This document shows, one piece after another, positions 39,553 to 50,236 of a DNA stretch of 64,000 bases (position 1 is its first letter; every line of letters begins with the position of its first letter). The notes under the pieces were generated by a model. The model saw only the letters and a program-made list of their open reading frames with translations. It had not been told where the DNA came from and did no database searches. The stretch is from an uncultured Pelagibacteraceae bacterium (GTDB lineage Bacteria; Pseudomonadota; Alphaproteobacteria; Pelagibacterales; Pelagibacteraceae). The stretch lies in contig CACJQT010000001.1 of assembly GCA_902595635.1 (NCBI GenBank), forward strand, positions 1 to 64,000. Direction: 5' to 3'. A program made the translations under genes and the position numbers.

Positions 39553-40269
39553 ATGAGTTTATTAGCAGCCACAATAAGAGAAACAAAAACTAAGGGTGAA
39601 GTAAAATCTCTTAGAAGTAAAGGTATGGTTCCAGGAATAATTTATGGAGGTGAGGAGCCAAATCAAAAAATCTCTGTCTCTGTCAAAGAAGTAAAAGATT
39701 TATTAAATAAAGAAAATATTTTATCAAATATTATTTCAATTAATATTGATGGGAAAGAACAAAAAGTTTTACCAAGAGTTATTGATTTTGATACAGTTAC
39801 AGATGAGCCTATACATTTAGATTTTTTAAGAATTGTTAAAGGTGCAAAAGTAATTTTAGAAATACCAGTTAAGTTTATAAACCATGAATTATCACCAGGA
39901 TTAAAAAGAGGTGGGGTTTTGAATATCGTAAGACGAAAAGTTGAATTAAGATGTCCTACAGAAAACATACCAACAGAGTTAGTTGTAGATTTAAATAACC
40001 TAGATATTGGAGCAAGTATTAAAATATCTTTTATAAATTTACCTGAAAATGTAACACCTACAATTCAAGGGAGAGACTTTGTAATCGCAACAGTCGCAGC
40101 ACCAACGGTTGTTAAAGAACCTGAAAAACCAGCAGAAGCTGAGGGAGAAGGTGGAGAAGCTGCAGAGGCAGCTGCAGATGGAGATGCTAAACCTGAAGAA
40201 GGTGCAGAAAAAACTTCAGATGGCGATAAAGGAAAAGAAGAAGGAAAAGCTCCAGCAGAGAAAAAATAA
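39553..40269 (+). CDS. rplY: 50S ribosomal protein L25 (Ctc type)
   Basis: L25 binds 5S rRNA. The 238 residues contain the L25 RNA-binding domain (about 5-90; GMVPGIIYGG, LHLDFLRI-like IHLDFLRIVKG), then the TL5/Ctc C-terminal beta domain (about 95-185). The tail of about 45 residues is Ala/Glu/Gly/Asp-rich and probably disordered. That acidic tail is common in alphaproteobacterial Ctc proteins. It is followed by pth 28 nt downstream, a widely conserved pair. Confidence 0.95.
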   Translation: MSLLAATIRETKTKGEVKSLRSKGMVPGIIYGGEEPNQKISVSVKEVKDLLNKENILSNIISINIDGKEQKVLPRVIDFDTVTDEPIHLDFLRIVKGAKVILEIPVKFINHELSPGLKRGGVLNIVRRKVELRCPTENIPTELVVDLNNLDIGASIKISFINLPENVTPTIQGRDFVIATVAAPTVVKEPEKPAEAEGEGGEAAEAAADGDAKPEEGAEKTSDGDKGKEEGKAPAEKK

Positions 40270-40297
40270 TAATCTGTGAAAATAATAATAAAATAAA

Positions 40298-40858
40298 ATG
40301 TTGTTACTCGTAGGTTTGGGCAACCCAACCCCAAATAGTCATAATAATAGACATAATATAGGTTTTAAAGTTGTAGATGCAATAAATCAAAAATTTGGTC
40401 TTTCAAAGCAAAAGCCAAAATTTAAGGGTCTACTTACAACAGGTAATATCGGGGAAAAGAAAATTTATGCTATCAAACCTCTGACTTTCATGAACAACTC
40501 AGGAATATGTATCAGAGAATTACTTGAATATTTTAAAATAGATGCAGAAGATGTAATTGTTTTTCATGATGATCTAGATGTAGAGTTTGGAAAAATAAAG
40601 GCAAAATTTGGTGGATCAAGTGCAGGTCACAATGGAGTTGCTTCAATAGATAAATTTATTGGAAAAGACTATTCAAGAGTGAGGATTGGGATTGGAAAGC
40701 CAGAGAATAAAATGTCTGTATCAGACTTTGTTTTAAATGACTTTTCAGATGATGAACAAGAACACTTAGAAAAAATTACTCACAATATAATAGACTCTAT
40801 TGCTATTTTGATAGATAAAAAATTAGATTTATTCTCAAGCAAAGTTAACAATAATTAA
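40298..40858 (+). CDS. pth: Peptidyl-tRNA hydrolase
   Basis: Recycles peptidyl-tRNAs dropped from ribosomes. The 186 residues include LVGLGNPTPNSHNNRHNIGF (N and catalytic His near 24), KPLTFMNNSG near 63, HDDLDVEFGKIKAKFGGSSAGHNGV near 91, and RVRIGIGKP near 127. All are canonical. ychF starts on the next base after its stop, so they are translationally linked. The rplY-pth-ychF order is common in proteobacteria. Confidence 0.97.
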   Translation: MLLLVGLGNPTPNSHNNRHNIGFKVVDAINQKFGLSKQKPKFKGLLTTGNIGEKKIYAIKPLTFMNNSGICIRELLEYFKIDAEDVIVFHDDLDVEFGKIKAKFGGSSAGHNGVASIDKFIGKDYSRVRIGIGKPENKMSVSDFVLNDFSDDEQEHLEKITHNIIDSIAILIDKKLDLFSSKVNNN

Positions 40859-41932
40859 ATGGGTTTTAAGTGTGGTATAGTTGGTTTACCAAATGTTGGT
40901 AAGTCTACTTTATTTAATGCACTTACAAATTCAAGTAAAGCCCAAGCAGCAAATTTTCCTTTCTGTACGATAGATCCAAATATAGGTGTAGTTCCTGTAC
41001 CAGATTATAGGTTAGATGAATTGGTTAAAATTTCAAATTCAAAAAAAAAAATAAATACTACAATATCTTTTGTTGATATAGCAGGATTGGTCGAAGGAGC
41101 CTCTAAAGGTGAAGGATTAGGTAACAAATTCTTATCCCACATAAGAGAAGTAGATGCTGTTATTCATTTAATTAGGTGTTTTGATTCAGATGATATTCAA
41201 AATGTAAATCCAACAGTTGATCCCATTAGAGATTTAGAAATAATTGAAACAGAAATGTCTTTAGCTGATTTGGAGTCTATCCAAAAAAGACTTGATAGGA
41301 AAAATAAAAAAAATAATGACGAAAATCAAAACCAAATTCTAGAAAGAGCTCAAAATTTAATTAATGATAACAATGATATAAATAAATTATACGAAGAATT
41401 TGATAAAAAGGATGTTAAATTATCAGGATTATTGTCAACAAAACCTAAATTGTATGTTTGTAATGTTGATGAAAATAGCATTGATAAAGGCAATAATTAT
41501 ACAAAAAGTTTTATTGAAAAATATGGTTCTAAAAACACTCTAACTATTTCAGCTGAAATAGAAAATCAATTAAATGAATTAGAAAATGAAGAAAGAAAAA
41601 ACTATATGAAAATGATCAACGTTGATGATACTGGATTAAATTTATTAATCAAAAAAGGATATGACCTTTTATCTTTAGAGACGTTTTTTACTTCAGGAGT
41701 TGAGGAGACAAGGGCTTGGACAATTAACAAAAATTGCATGGCGCCTCAAGCAGCAGGCATAATTCATACAGATTTTGAAAAAGGTTTTATAAGAGCAGAA
41801 ACTGTGTCGTATCAAGATTTCGTTGGTAATGGGGGTTGGTTAAAATCTAGAGAAAATGGTAAAATGAGATTAGAAGGTAAAGATTATATCGTTAAAGATG
41901 GGGATGTTCTAAACTTTAGGTTCAACACGTGA
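40859..41932 (+). CDS. ychF: Ribosome-associated GTPase/ATPase YchF
   Basis: An Obg-related P-loop NTPase that prefers ATP and is involved in stress control and leaderless-mRNA initiation. The 357 residues have GLPNVGKSTLFNALTNS (G1), NFPFCTIDPN (G2), DIAGLVEGASKGEGLGNKFL (G3), a coiled insertion near 130-180, and a C-terminal TGS domain. Its last 24 nt overlap the end of petC on the opposite strand, the largest overlap among the convergent pairs here. Confidence 0.97.
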   Translation: MGFKCGIVGLPNVGKSTLFNALTNSSKAQAANFPFCTIDPNIGVVPVPDYRLDELVKISNSKKKINTTISFVDIAGLVEGASKGEGLGNKFLSHIREVDAVIHLIRCFDSDDIQNVNPTVDPIRDLEIIETEMSLADLESIQKRLDRKNKKNNDENQNQILERAQNLINDNNDINKLYEEFDKKDVKLSGLLSTKPKLYVCNVDENSIDKGNNYTKSFIEKYGSKNTLTISAEIENQLNELENEERKNYMKMINVDDTGLNLLIKKGYDLLSLETFFTSGVEETRAWTINKNCMAPQAAGIIHTDFEKGFIRAETVSYQDFVGNGGWLKSRENGKMRLEGKDYIVKDGDVLNFRFNT

Positions 41933-42691
41933 CCATATCTTCTTCATTGTAAAGTAAACCAATACAGTCAATATTATCAAATAAGCTATAACTCTAAATC
42001 CTGTTTTATGTCTTTGTTCTAAATGTGGTTCCGCTGACCACATCAAAAAATTTGTAACATCTTTGGACATTTGCTCAGCTGTTGCTTTTGTTCCATCTGT
42101 ATACTCAATTAAATCATCAGATAAAGGAGCTGGCATTTTAATTTTATTACCATACATATACTTATTGTAATAAACACCATCATCAAGTTCTACACCCTCT
42201 GGTGGTTCAGAATATCCTAACAATAAGGAATAAATATAATCTGCTCCACCTTTTCTAGCCTTAACTAGAACAGACATATCTGGTGGATAAGCACCACCAT
42301 TAGCAGCTTTAGCTTCTTGTTCATTAGCATAGGGCATCACGAATTTATCAGATAATTTAGCTGGTCTTACAAACATCTCTCCAGTGCTGTCAGGACCATC
42401 TGTTACTTCAAAACTTGCAGCTATTGCTTTAGCCTCTGCTTCAGAAAATTCTGGTCCACCCTTTTCTGCCAAATTTCTATAGGTTAAATATTTCATAGAA
42501 TGGCAAGATGCACATACTTCTGTATATACTTGATAACCCCTTTGAAGTGATGCTCTATCAAATTTTCCAAAGAGACCTTTGAAAGTCCATTTAGTCTCTA
42601 AAAAAGGAGGTGATTTTTCGGCAGAATTTGATGAATTTAGTACGATAATTGAGAATATTAAGACAATTAAAATATTTTTTAACTTGCTCAC
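41909..42691 (-). CDS. petC: Cytochrome c1 of the bc1 complex
   Basis: Haem c subunit of ubiquinol:cytochrome c reductase, facing the periplasm. The 260 residues begin with a signal peptide (about 1-24). The haem motif is C60-A-S-C63-H64, with a [13 protein letters not shown] segment and Met ligand region further on. A C-terminal transmembrane anchor lies near 235-252. The start overlaps the petB stop by 4 nt. Last gene of petABC. Confidence 0.97.
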   Translation of the reverse strand: MSKLKNILIVLIFSIIVLNSSNSAEKSPPFLETKWTFKGLFGKFDRASLQRGYQVYTEVCASCHSMKYLTYRNLAEKGGPEFSEAEAKAIAASFEVTDGPDSTGEMFVRPAKLSDKFVMPYANEQEAKAANGGAYPPDMSVLVKARKGGADYIYSLLLGYSEPPEGVELDDGVYYNKYMYGNKIKMPAPLSDDLIEYTDGTKATAEQMSKDVTNFLMWSAEPHLEQRHKTGFRVIAYLIILTVLVYFTMKKIWSRVEPKV

Positions 42692-43959
42692 TTTATTGTT
42701 TTTTCTATTTTTTCATCACTCCTTGCTGCAGCTAAATTTGGCGAGCCTCCTAAAATTGGCTCAGTAATACTTAAAGGCAACGGTGTAGTTTTTTCTTTCC
42801 AACCTAAAATTGGGAGAATAATTAAAAAATGTGCAAAGTAATATGCTGTAGCAACTCTTGCAATTAACAGGTACAATCCTTCAGCTGGCATCGCTCCTAC
42901 ATATCCAAGAATTAAAACATCAGCTACCAAGATCCAATAGAACTGTCTAAATAATGGTCTGAATACTGCTGATCTAACTTTTGAAGTATCCAACCATGGT
43001 AAAGCAGCTAAAATTAAAATAGCTGATAACATAGCGACAACACCCATAAGTTTGTCAGGTACTGATCTTAAGATCGCATAAAAAGGTAATAAGTACCACT
43101 CAGGAACTATATGAGCAGGAGTTACAAGTGGATCCGCCTCGATATAATTATCAGCATGTCCTAAAATATTTGGCTGATAAAATACAAACATTGCAAAAAC
43201 AATACAAAACATTAATAACGCAAAAGCGTCTTTAATTACTATGTATGGATGAAACGGAACCGTATCTTTAGAAGGTTTTTTAATATCAATACCAACTGGA
43301 TTGTTATTTCCAGGAACATGTAACGCCCATATGTGAAGTACTACAAGCCCTAGTATTAAAAACGGTATCAAGTAATGAAGAGTAAAAAATCTTGTTAAAG
43401 TTGGATTGTCAACTGAGTAACCACCCCATAACCAAGTTGTTATACTCTCCCCCACAAGTGGGATTGCACTAAATAAATTGGTTATTACTGTTGCTCCCCA
43501 AAAACTCATTTGTCCCCAAGGAAGAACATATCCCATAAAAGCAGCTGCCATCATTAGCAGATAAATTATAATTCCAAGTATCCAAATTATTTCTCTAGGA
43601 GATTTGTATGATCCATAAAATAAAGATCTAAAAATATGGATATAAACTGCTAAGAAAAACATAGAAGCACCATTTGCGTGAACATATCTTAACAACCATC
43701 CATAATTCACATCTCTCATTATATGTTCAACACTGCTGAACGCCATATCTGCATGAGCAATGTAGTGCATAGCCAAAACTAATCCTGTAACTATTTGAGT
43801 AATTAAGCAAAAAGTTAATATTCCACCAAAAGTCCACCAATAATTCAAATTTTTAGGTGTGGGGTAGTCTGTTAAGTGATTTGCCAATGTAAGTAAAGGC
43901 AGTCTATCATTAAACCACTTACCAAACTTTGAACTAGGTGTGTATTCGTGATCACTCAT
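42688..43959 (-). CDS. petB: Cytochrome b of the bc1 complex
   Basis: Membrane core subunit holding two b haems and both quinone sites. The 423 residues show eight membrane helices, haem-ligand histidines in AMHYIAH-type and VHIWALH segments, [17 protein letters not shown] near 143, and the Qo-site PEWY motif ([13 protein letters not shown] near 274). Length is normal for an undivided alphaproteobacterial cytochrome b. It lies 2 nt after petA and overlaps petC by 4 nt. Confidence 0.98.
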   Translation of the reverse strand: MSDHEYTPSSKFGKWFNDRLPLLTLANHLTDYPTPKNLNYWWTFGGILTFCLITQIVTGLVLAMHYIAHADMAFSSVEHIMRDVNYGWLLRYVHANGASMFFLAVYIHIFRSLFYGSYKSPREIIWILGIIIYLLMMAAAFMGYVLPWGQMSFWGATVITNLFSAIPLVGESITTWLWGGYSVDNPTLTRFFTLHYLIPFLILGLVVLHIWALHVPGNNNPVGIDIKKPSKDTVPFHPYIVIKDAFALLMFCIVFAMFVFYQPNILGHADNYIEADPLVTPAHIVPEWYLLPFYAILRSVPDKLMGVVAMLSAILILAALPWLDTSKVRSAVFRPLFRQFYWILVADVLILGYVGAMPAEGLYLLIARVATAYYFAHFLIILPILGWKEKTTPLPLSITEPILGGSPNLAAARSDEKIEKTIK

Positions 43960-43961
43960 AT

Positions 43962-44483
43962 TTATCCAATCTTAATCGTGTTAGTATTTACAAATTCGTA
44001 TTTAGGTATCTCCATATTAGTTGGAGCTGGTCCTTTTCTAATTCTACCAGATGTATCATAATGAGAACCATGGCAAGGACAAAACCAACCTTCATAATCA
44101 CCTTTATCTGTTAATGGAACACATCCTAGATGAGTACAAATCCCAAGCATCACTAACCATTCAGGATTCTTTGCTCTATCTTCATCTTTTTCAGGATGCT
44201 TAAGATCATTAATATCAACTGCTCTCGCTTTTTTAATTTCATCATCCGTTCTTCTCTTTATAAAAACAGGTTTACCTCTCCAAAGAACCGTTAAAGATTG
44301 TCCTGGTTGCATTGAACTTACATCTACTTCTGTGCTTGCTAATGCTTTTACAGAGGCATCTGGGTTCATTTGATGGACTAATGGCCAAACAGCAGCACCT
44401 ACTCCAACTGCACCTGCTGCGGCAGTAGCAGTAAACAAGAAATCTCTTCTGTTGGTCTTTTTTTCGTCTTTTTGATCTGACAT
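43962..44483 (-). CDS. petA: Rieske iron-sulfur protein of the bc1 complex
   Basis: Carries electrons from ubiquinol to cytochrome c1. The 173 residues have a twin-arginine export signal (RRDFLF, R12-R13) joined to a hydrophobic anchor. The [2Fe-2S] ligands are C116-T-H118-L-G-C121 and C135-P-C137-H138. First gene of petABC, it is divergent from trmL with 60 nt between starts. The PetR-type regulator 8 kb upstream may control it. Confidence 0.98.
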   Translation of the reverse strand: MSDQKDEKKTNRRDFLFTATAAAGAVGVGAAVWPLVHQMNPDASVKALASTEVDVSSMQPGQSLTVLWRGKPVFIKRRTDDEIKKARAVDINDLKHPEKDEDRAKNPEWLVMLGICTHLGCVPLTDKGDYEGWFCPCHGSHYDTSGRIRKGPAPTNMEIPKYEFVNTNTIKIG

Positions 44484-44543
44484 CTTTAATATTTTATAAC
44501 TTTGGTAATATATGATTTCATATAATAAAAAAGAGATATTTCT

Positions 44544-45020
44544 ATGGTAACAATGACACAGAAACCTTTAAAACACGGTCTAAAAGTAGCTCTATATCAG
44601 CCGGATATTCCTCAAAATACAGCTTCAATTATTCGAACTTGTTCTTGCCTTGGTGCTAGTTTAGAAATCATTGAACCTTGTGGGTTTTTATTTAGCGATA
44701 AAAGGTTCAAGAGAGTTGTTATGGATTATTTAGATTACAGTGAAATTAAATTTTACAAGAGCTCTAAAGAATTCTTTGATGAAAATAGTAAAAATAGAGT
44801 AGTTTTAATGACGACAAAAGCTAGCAAAGTTTATACAAAGTTTAAATTTAAGCGTAATGATATATTGCTCTTTGGCAGAGAAAGTGCTGGTGTTCCAGAA
44901 GATGTACATTCTAAGGTTAATGAAAGAATTAAGATTCCAATGCTAAAAAATAAAAGATCGTTAAACATTTCAATATCAGTGGCCATAGGGGCTTCAGAAT
45001 TTATAAGACAGTTAGGTTAA
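44544..45020 (+). CDS. trmL: tRNA (cytidine/uridine-34-2'-O)-methyltransferase TrmL
   Basis: A 158-residue SPOUT enzyme that methylates the wobble ribose of certain tRNA-Leu. Seen: [17 protein letters not shown] near 18, [15 protein letters not shown] near 109 and [16 protein letters not shown] near 138, which form the trefoil knot and SAM pocket. The compact size means no extra RNA-binding domain. hemF begins on the base after its stop. It is divergent from petA. Confidence 0.94.
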   Translation: MVTMTQKPLKHGLKVALYQPDIPQNTASIIRTCSCLGASLEIIEPCGFLFSDKRFKRVVMDYLDYSEIKFYKSSKEFFDENSKNRVVLMTTKASKVYTKFKFKRNDILLFGRESAGVPEDVHSKVNERIKIPMLKNKRSLNISISVAIGASEFIRQLG

Positions 45021-45845
45021 ATGGATCAATATATAAAAAAGAAATTAGCAAAAAATTGGTTTAAAACTTTACAAGAAGTGCTTTGTAGAGAAATAGAGGA
45101 AAAGGAGGGCAAAAAAACCAAATTTAAAATTACTAATTGGAATAGAAGCAAAAGTAATGATGAAGGTGGAGGACAATATAGAATTTTAGAAAACGGTAAA
45201 ATTTTTGATAAAGTTGGAGTAAATTTTTCAGAAGTTTATGGAAAATTTTCAAATGAATTTAAAAATAAAGTTCCAGGCACCAAAACAAGCTCTAAATTTT
45301 GGGCATCTGGAATATCTGTTGTTATGCATATGAAAAACCCTCATGTGCCAGCAATGCATTTTAACACGAGGTATATAGTTACTTCATTTGGTTGGTTTGG
45401 AGGTGGAATGGATGTTACACCTTGTATGAAAGATAAGAAATTAGAAAATTGGTTTCATTCAGAACTAAAAAAATCATGTAATAAACATAACAAAAATTAT
45501 TACAAAAAATATAAAAAATGGTGTGATGAATATTTTTATTTGCCACATAGGAAAGAGCCAAGAGGTATTGGCGGAATTTTTTTTGATTATAAAAAAAATA
45601 ATTGGGAAAAAGATTTTTCTTTTGTTCGAGAAGTGGGGATAAGTTTTAAAAATATTTCTAATGAAATAATTGAGAAAAAAAATAAATTAAAATGGACAAT
45701 TAAAGATAAAGAAATCCAATACAAAAAAAGAGGTAGATATGTTGAATTTAATTTATTACATGATAGAGGGACAAAATTTGGTTTACAAACTGGTGGAAAT
45801 GTTGAAGCTATACTTATGTCATTACCACCAACAGCTAAATGGTAA
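45021..45845 (+). CDS. hemF: Oxygen-dependent coproporphyrinogen-III oxidase
   Basis: Converts coproporphyrinogen III to protoporphyrinogen IX using O2, for haem synthesis. The 274 residues include SGISVVMHMKNPHVPAMHFN near 94-113, FGGGMDVTP near 125, HRKEPRGIGGIFFD near 177, and the C-terminal YVEFNLLHDRGTKFGLQTGG. It is a little shorter than E. coli HemF. It joins end-to-end with trmL and is followed by greA after 3 nt. Haem supply matches the neighbouring bc1 genes. Confidence 0.97.
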   Translation: MDQYIKKKLAKNWFKTLQEVLCREIEEKEGKKTKFKITNWNRSKSNDEGGGQYRILENGKIFDKVGVNFSEVYGKFSNEFKNKVPGTKTSSKFWASGISVVMHMKNPHVPAMHFNTRYIVTSFGWFGGGMDVTPCMKDKKLENWFHSELKKSCNKHNKNYYKKYKKWCDEYFYLPHRKEPRGIGGIFFDYKKNNWEKDFSFVREVGISFKNISNEIIEKKNKLKWTIKDKEIQYKKRGRYVEFNLLHDRGTKFGLQTGGNVEAILMSLPPTAKW

Positions 45846-45848
45846 ATT

Positions 45849-46325
45849 ATGGATAAAGAACCAATTACTACTGAAGGATTAGAAAAATTAAAAAGTGAAT
45901 TAATTTTTTTGAAAGAAAAAAAGAGACCTGAAATTGTTGCAGCCATTGCTGAAGCAAGATCACATGGAGATTTGAAAGAAAATGCTGAATATCATGCTGC
46001 AAAAGAACAGCAATCTCATAACGAAGGAAGAATTCAAGAAGTTGAAGATTTAATTGCAAGAGCAAATGTAATTGATATCACCAAGATTAGTAATGATGGG
46101 AAGGTGATATTTGGATCTACAGTCTACCTTCAAAATTTAGATACAAATGAAAAAATAAATTACAAAATTGTTGGTAAAGACGAGGCAGATCTAAAACAAA
46201 AACTTCTTTATTTTCAATCACCAATAGGAAAAGGTCTTATAGGTAAAAATAAAGGGGATCTTGTAGAGATAAATACACCAGCAGGGACAAAAAATTTTGA
46301 AATAGTAGACGTAAAATACGTTTAA
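45849..46325 (+). CDS. greA: Transcription elongation factor GreA
   Basis: Stimulates RNA cleavage by stalled RNA polymerase. The 158 residues have the N-terminal coiled coil with the acidic tip ([15 protein letters not shown] near 41-55) and the C-terminal FKBP-like domain ([18 protein letters not shown] near 120). Length is canonical. It follows hemF by 3 nt. Its stop overlaps the convergent cca stop by 4 nt. Confidence 0.97.
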   Translation: MDKEPITTEGLEKLKSELIFLKEKKRPEIVAAIAEARSHGDLKENAEYHAAKEQQSHNEGRIQEVEDLIARANVIDITKISNDGKVIFGSTVYLQNLDTNEKINYKIVGKDEADLKQKLLYFQSPIGKGLIGKNKGDLVEINTPAGTKNFEIVDVKYV

Positions 46326-47593
46326 TTTGATAAAACTTTTTCCATATCTTTTTTTGATAAATTAAAATTATTTTCAATCCATTTAATTTCTAAATTTTTT
46401 AATTTTTGACCCAATTCCCTTCCCTCCTTTAATCCATAATCATTTATTAATAACTGAGCTTTTATTGGAAATTCTGGTTTATCTAATTTTTCAAAGTAAG
46501 TTTTTAATTCTGAAAGTTTTTTACTTTGTTTAAAATATAACAAATTGAAATCAATTAAATCGATTGTGCTAGATTTACCCTCATAATAAAATATTTTTTG
46601 TAAATCTTTCTTGTTAAAAATTTTAGTACTATCTTTATTTAGCGAATTATTTTTTAGAAAATTAATTTTATCTTTTAACTCATTGGGTAAATTATATTTA
46701 TACACAAAATAGTCAGAATTGTCAGTTTCATCGATTACAAGAAAAGAAATGACAAAATTTAAACTTTTATTTTTTAATATCTTTTCTTGTGGTTTTGATA
46801 ACTTGCTCAATTTTTTAAAATTTTTTAGTTGAGGGAAAATTAATGAAAATAATTCACAAGAGGTTTTATTTTTAAATAACTTTAAAAAGTTATCCAATTT
46901 GAGAATTTTTTTTAATTCATTGAATTGTCTCTCTTTTGATATTTTTCCTAAACCCTCTATATTTTTTTTAATGATTTTTATTATATTAATTTCATGATCG
47001 ATTTTGCTATATTCAGTATAAAATCTTAAATATCTAATAATTCTTAAATAATCTTCTTTTATTCTAGTTTCTGGATCACCTATAAATTTAATTATTCCAA
47101 CATTTAAATCTTTATGACCAGAATTTGGATCATATAAATTCCCGTCTAAATCTGAATATATTGAATTTATTGAAAAATCTCTCCTTAATGAATCTTCCTT
47201 CCAATTAGTTGTATATTCTACGACAGCATGCCTTCCATCTGTTTTTACATCTTTTCTTAATGTTGTAATTTCAAAATTTTGATCATCAATCACTGCTGTG
47301 ATTGTGCCATGTTCAATTCCTGTTTCAAAAAACTTTATTTGGTTTTTATCTAAACATTGCTTAACCTGATCAGGAGTTAAATTAGTTGCAAGGTCGATAT
47401 CATCTGTTTTTTCATCATTTAAAATTTTTCTTACACAACCACCAACATATCTAATCTCGCTGGTTTCATTGTAGTTATTTATTGCACCAAATATTTTATT
47501 TACCCCCTTATTATTTTTTAAATCTAGAAATTTGAGATCTTTATCGCTTGAAATTTTTTTGTTTTGAAAAATTTTTTTAAGTAAAGCTTTCAT
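46322..47593 (-). CDS. cca: tRNA nucleotidyltransferase (CCA-adding / poly(A) polymerase family)
   Basis: Class II nucleotidyltransferase that builds or repairs tRNA CCA ends. The 423 residues include [10 protein letters not shown] (GGxVR motif, 49-58), the metal-binding DDIDLATN near 63, [20 protein letters not shown] near 137, and [16 protein letters not shown] near 179. The last is typical of the bacterial family. The tRNAs here already encode CCA, so repair is its main role. The start codon lies only 3 nt after the encoded CCA of tRNA-Gln on the same strand. Confidence 0.92.
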   Translation of the reverse strand: MKALLKKIFQNKKISSDKDLKFLDLKNNKGVNKIFGAINNYNETSEIRYVGGCVRKILNDEKTDDIDLATNLTPDQVKQCLDKNQIKFFETGIEHGTITAVIDDQNFEITTLRKDVKTDGRHAVVEYTTNWKEDSLRRDFSINSIYSDLDGNLYDPNSGHKDLNVGIIKFIGDPETRIKEDYLRIIRYLRFYTEYSKIDHEINIIKIIKKNIEGLGKISKERQFNELKKILKLDNFLKLFKNKTSCELFSLIFPQLKNFKKLSKLSKPQEKILKNKSLNFVISFLVIDETDNSDYFVYKYNLPNELKDKINFLKNNSLNKDSTKIFNKKDLQKIFYYEGKSSTIDLIDFNLLYFKQSKKLSELKTYFEKLDKPEFPIKAQLLINDYGLKEGRELGQKLKNLEIKWIENNFNLSKKDMEKVLSN

Positions 47594-47596
47594 AAA

Positions 47597-47671
47597 TGGC
47601 TGGGGTGCTAGGATTCGAACCTAGGAATGGCGGTACCAAAAACCGCTGCCTTACCACTTGGCTACACCCCA
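47597..47671 (-). tRNA. tRNA-Gln (TTG)
   Basis: A 75-nt cloverleaf: acceptor TGGGGTG/CACCCCA, anticodon stem GCGGT/ACCGC with loop TTTTGGT (anticodon TTG), canonical T-loop TTCGAAT, discriminator G and encoded CCA. It lies between ispE (32 nt upstream) and cca (3 nt downstream) on the same strand, so it is probably processed out of the ispE-cca transcript. Confidence 0.97.
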
Positions 47672-47703
47672 AGATGTTTTTCGTATAACACAAAAAAAAA
47701 GCT

Positions 47704-48546
47704 TTATATAGTTTTAGAGTAAATACACCAATAGTTTTTATATTTATTTTTTAATTTTTTTTGAGCTTTTATTGCCGCATTTTTGGTTAAAAAATAACCA
47801 ATTATAGTAGAACCCGACCCTGTCATATTTGCAAAGTAAATATTATCTAAATTTTGCAAGTAACTTTTGATCTTTCTTAAAATTGGATATTTATTAAAAG
47901 CTGCTCTTTCTAAATCGTTATTAGAAACTTTTAATAAATCTCGTCTGTTAATCTTGTTTGATTTATGGAATAGACTCTTTGAAAATCCTTTGTGTTTTGC
48001 ATAAATCATTTTAGTAGAACATCCAAAATTAGGCTTTATTATTAACAAATGAAAATTTAATTTTTTATTAATTTTACTTATATTTTGCCCTTGTAGGATA
48101 ATTGGACTTTCATAAAGACCCAAAATTACATCTGAACCAACTTTATTTGCAATTTTTATTAAATTATTTTTTGTAGTTTTAATTATTCTTTTTTTAAATA
48201 AATAGTTCAAAATGGATGCTGCATTCATTGATCCTCCTCCCATACCAGAGGATTGGGGTATATTTTTTTTTACTTTGATATTGAATTTTTTATTTTTAAT
48301 ATAATTTTGATCATTTAAGATTTTTAGTAGTTTTGAAATTGTATTTGTATTTGAAATATTTGGGGAAAATTTCCCACTAAACGATATTCTATTTTTTGAA
48401 CCTTGTATCTCTTTTATTAAAATCTCATCAGCCAAATTGATCTTAGATATTAAACTTTCGATTTTATGATAACCATTTGAGTATTTATTTAAAATTTTTA
48501 AAGTTAAGTTTACTTTTGCAAATGATTTTATTTTATGAAACTTCAT
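47704..48546 (-). CDS. ispE: 4-diphosphocytidyl-2-C-methyl-D-erythritol kinase
   Basis: GHMP kinase of the MEP pathway to isopentenyl diphosphate, which also feeds the carotenoid genes at the right end of the window. The 280 residues show AKVNLTLKIL near 10, the ATP loop NIPQSSGMGGGSMNAASIL near 91, and the C-terminal MTGSGSTIIGYF near 240. It begins one base after the TPR gene's stop and precedes tRNA-Gln and cca, apparently as one transcription unit. Confidence 0.96.
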   Translation of the reverse strand: MKFHKIKSFAKVNLTLKILNKYSNGYHKIESLISKINLADEILIKEIQGSKNRISFSGKFSPNISNTNTISKLLKILNDQNYIKNKKFNIKVKKNIPQSSGMGGGSMNAASILNYLFKKRIIKTTKNNLIKIANKVGSDVILGLYESPIILQGQNISKINKKLNFHLLIIKPNFGCSTKMIYAKHKGFSKSLFHKSNKINRRDLLKVSNNDLERAAFNKYPILRKIKSYLQNLDNIYFANMTGSGSTIIGYFLTKNAAIKAQKKLKNKYKNYWCIYSKTI

Positions 48547-50226
48547 TTAAGAATTATTATTTAAGCCATTATATAATTTTTCCTTAACTTTAATTTTCAA
48601 TTCTTCATCTGCTTCATCGCTATTTAAAGCACTTTTCCAAAAATAATTAGCTTGGATTTTTCTATTTAATTGCCAAAGAACATCTCCATAATGATCACTT
48701 GCAACAGGATCACTTGGTAACAATTCAACAGCTTTTCTTAAATATTTTTCTGCTTCAATATAATTTCCTGTCAAATAATAACCCCAACCAACAGAGTCTG
48801 TTATGTAAGGATCTTCTTCTTTCCCTTTGTAAGCTTGATTTAACATTTCTATTGCTTCTTCAATTTTATATCCTCTTTCTAACCAACTATAAGCGAGATA
48901 GTTAAGTGTATAGGGTTCGTCAGGTCTAATTTTAATTGAATTTAGCAAATCCTTATCCGCCAAATCATAATTTTTTAATCTTTCATACGCTCCACCTCTG
49001 CGATAAAGAACATCTGCATAAGCCATAGAATTTTTATCCAAATTTTTTAAGGCCAAAGTATAATAATTTATAGCCTCATCATATTTTTTAAAGTTTTTGT
49101 AAATATTTGCCAAATCATAAATCATCTTTGTCGATTTATTATTAAATTTTTTAAGATTTTTTAATATATAGTTCAAACTTGCATCATAATTTTCTTCCTC
49201 TGCTATAATTCTGGCAATCTTCTTTGTTTTGTACCAAAAAAAAATTTCATCCTTATCATCAAATTTTTCGAAAGTCTTTTTTGCTAGATCATAATTATTA
49301 TTAGACTGATAGTTTTCAGCTATTAATGATAAATTAAAATAAAATTTTGGATTTAAATAATTTGAAATATTTAAATATATGTTTGAGTAATCAAATCTAC
49401 TTTGAGATGAATAAAAATTAGATATAAGGAAAAAGAATTCTGCCAAAATATCATTCTCATTTTGACATGAAAAATGCTGTGTTAATTTTGTATATTTTTT
49501 TTCATCTACCCATTTTTTTACTTGAGAAATAAGCAAACTACTTCTTAAAGGATCTATTGTATCTGCAAAATTATCAACTGTTGCAAGGTCATTATTAGAC
49601 ACTTCGTTACTCAAATAAAAAAAAGTATATCTAGAGTAATCACTTTGAGGATCGTTAATTAAATTTAAAAAATAAGGCTCAGTTTTTTTGGAATTCAAAT
49701 AACAATTTTGAAAAGCCATGTTAATCAAATCTAATTTTCCAAATTGCTCAACAATGTCAGATTTTTTATATATAAAAAGATCAATGTAACTTTTTAAGCT
49801 AGAATAAATTATAAATTTGTATGAGTCGTCCTCTTTGAACTTTTCCAATTTTTTTAACTTCAAAGCTGCTTGTTTAAACTTTTTCTTGTTAATGCTATCT
49901 AAAATTAATAATAAATTTCCTTCAAAAAAATCTCCTCCTATTGAGGTATTAGAATATTTTACTTGTTTAATTGCTTTTTTAACCTGTCCGTCCAAAAGTA
50001 AAGAAAATACATATTCTTGCAAAAAACTATCATGTGATTGAATTAATATTTTTGAATTTTCAAAAAACTTAAGAGCATCGTTATTTTTCTGGTTATCAAA
50101 TGATAATAATGCTGAAAGATAATTTGATAGATACTTCTGGTTGAATTCTTTTTCATTCGCTGCTTTTGAATAGAGATTTGTTTGGTATAGAATTAATATT
50201 ATAAAACAAAAAATTTTTAAGAACAT
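48547..50226 (-). CDS. Exported TPR-repeat protein
   Basis: A 559-residue protein with a signal or anchor at residues 1-20, a helical body, and several tetratricopeptide repeats in the C-terminal half. Examples are KKYDEAINYYTLALKNL, NYDLADKDLLNSIKIRPDEP and NYIEAEKYLRKAVELLPSDP. TPRs mediate protein-protein contacts. The architecture matches alphaproteobacterial TPR proteins often found beside ispE, probably in the periplasm; the partner is unknown. It is divergent from the uracil-DNA glycosylase gene with only 10 nt between start codons. Confidence 0.85.
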   Translation of the reverse strand: MFLKIFCFIILILYQTNLYSKAANEKEFNQKYLSNYLSALLSFDNQKNNDALKFFENSKILIQSHDSFLQEYVFSLLLDGQVKKAIKQVKYSNTSIGGDFFEGNLLLILDSINKKKFKQAALKLKKLEKFKEDDSYKFIIYSSLKSYIDLFIYKKSDIVEQFGKLDLINMAFQNCYLNSKKTEPYFLNLINDPQSDYSRYTFFYLSNEVSNNDLATVDNFADTIDPLRSSLLISQVKKWVDEKKYTKLTQHFSCQNENDILAEFFFLISNFYSSQSRFDYSNIYLNISNYLNPKFYFNLSLIAENYQSNNNYDLAKKTFEKFDDKDEIFFWYKTKKIARIIAEEENYDASLNYILKNLKKFNNKSTKMIYDLANIYKNFKKYDEAINYYTLALKNLDKNSMAYADVLYRRGGAYERLKNYDLADKDLLNSIKIRPDEPYTLNYLAYSWLERGYKIEEAIEMLNQAYKGKEEDPYITDSVGWGYYLTGNYIEAEKYLRKAVELLPSDPVASDHYGDVLWQLNRKIQANYFWKSALNSDEADEELKIKVKEKLYNGLNNNS

Positions 50227-50236
50227 TTTTTACTTT

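Noticed and set aside
40065-40334. Minus-strand frame opposite the rplY tail (Ala/Ser/Pro-rich)
   Set aside because: It is the antisense of the Ala/Glu/Gly-rich L25 tail and overlaps the pth start; no independent support.
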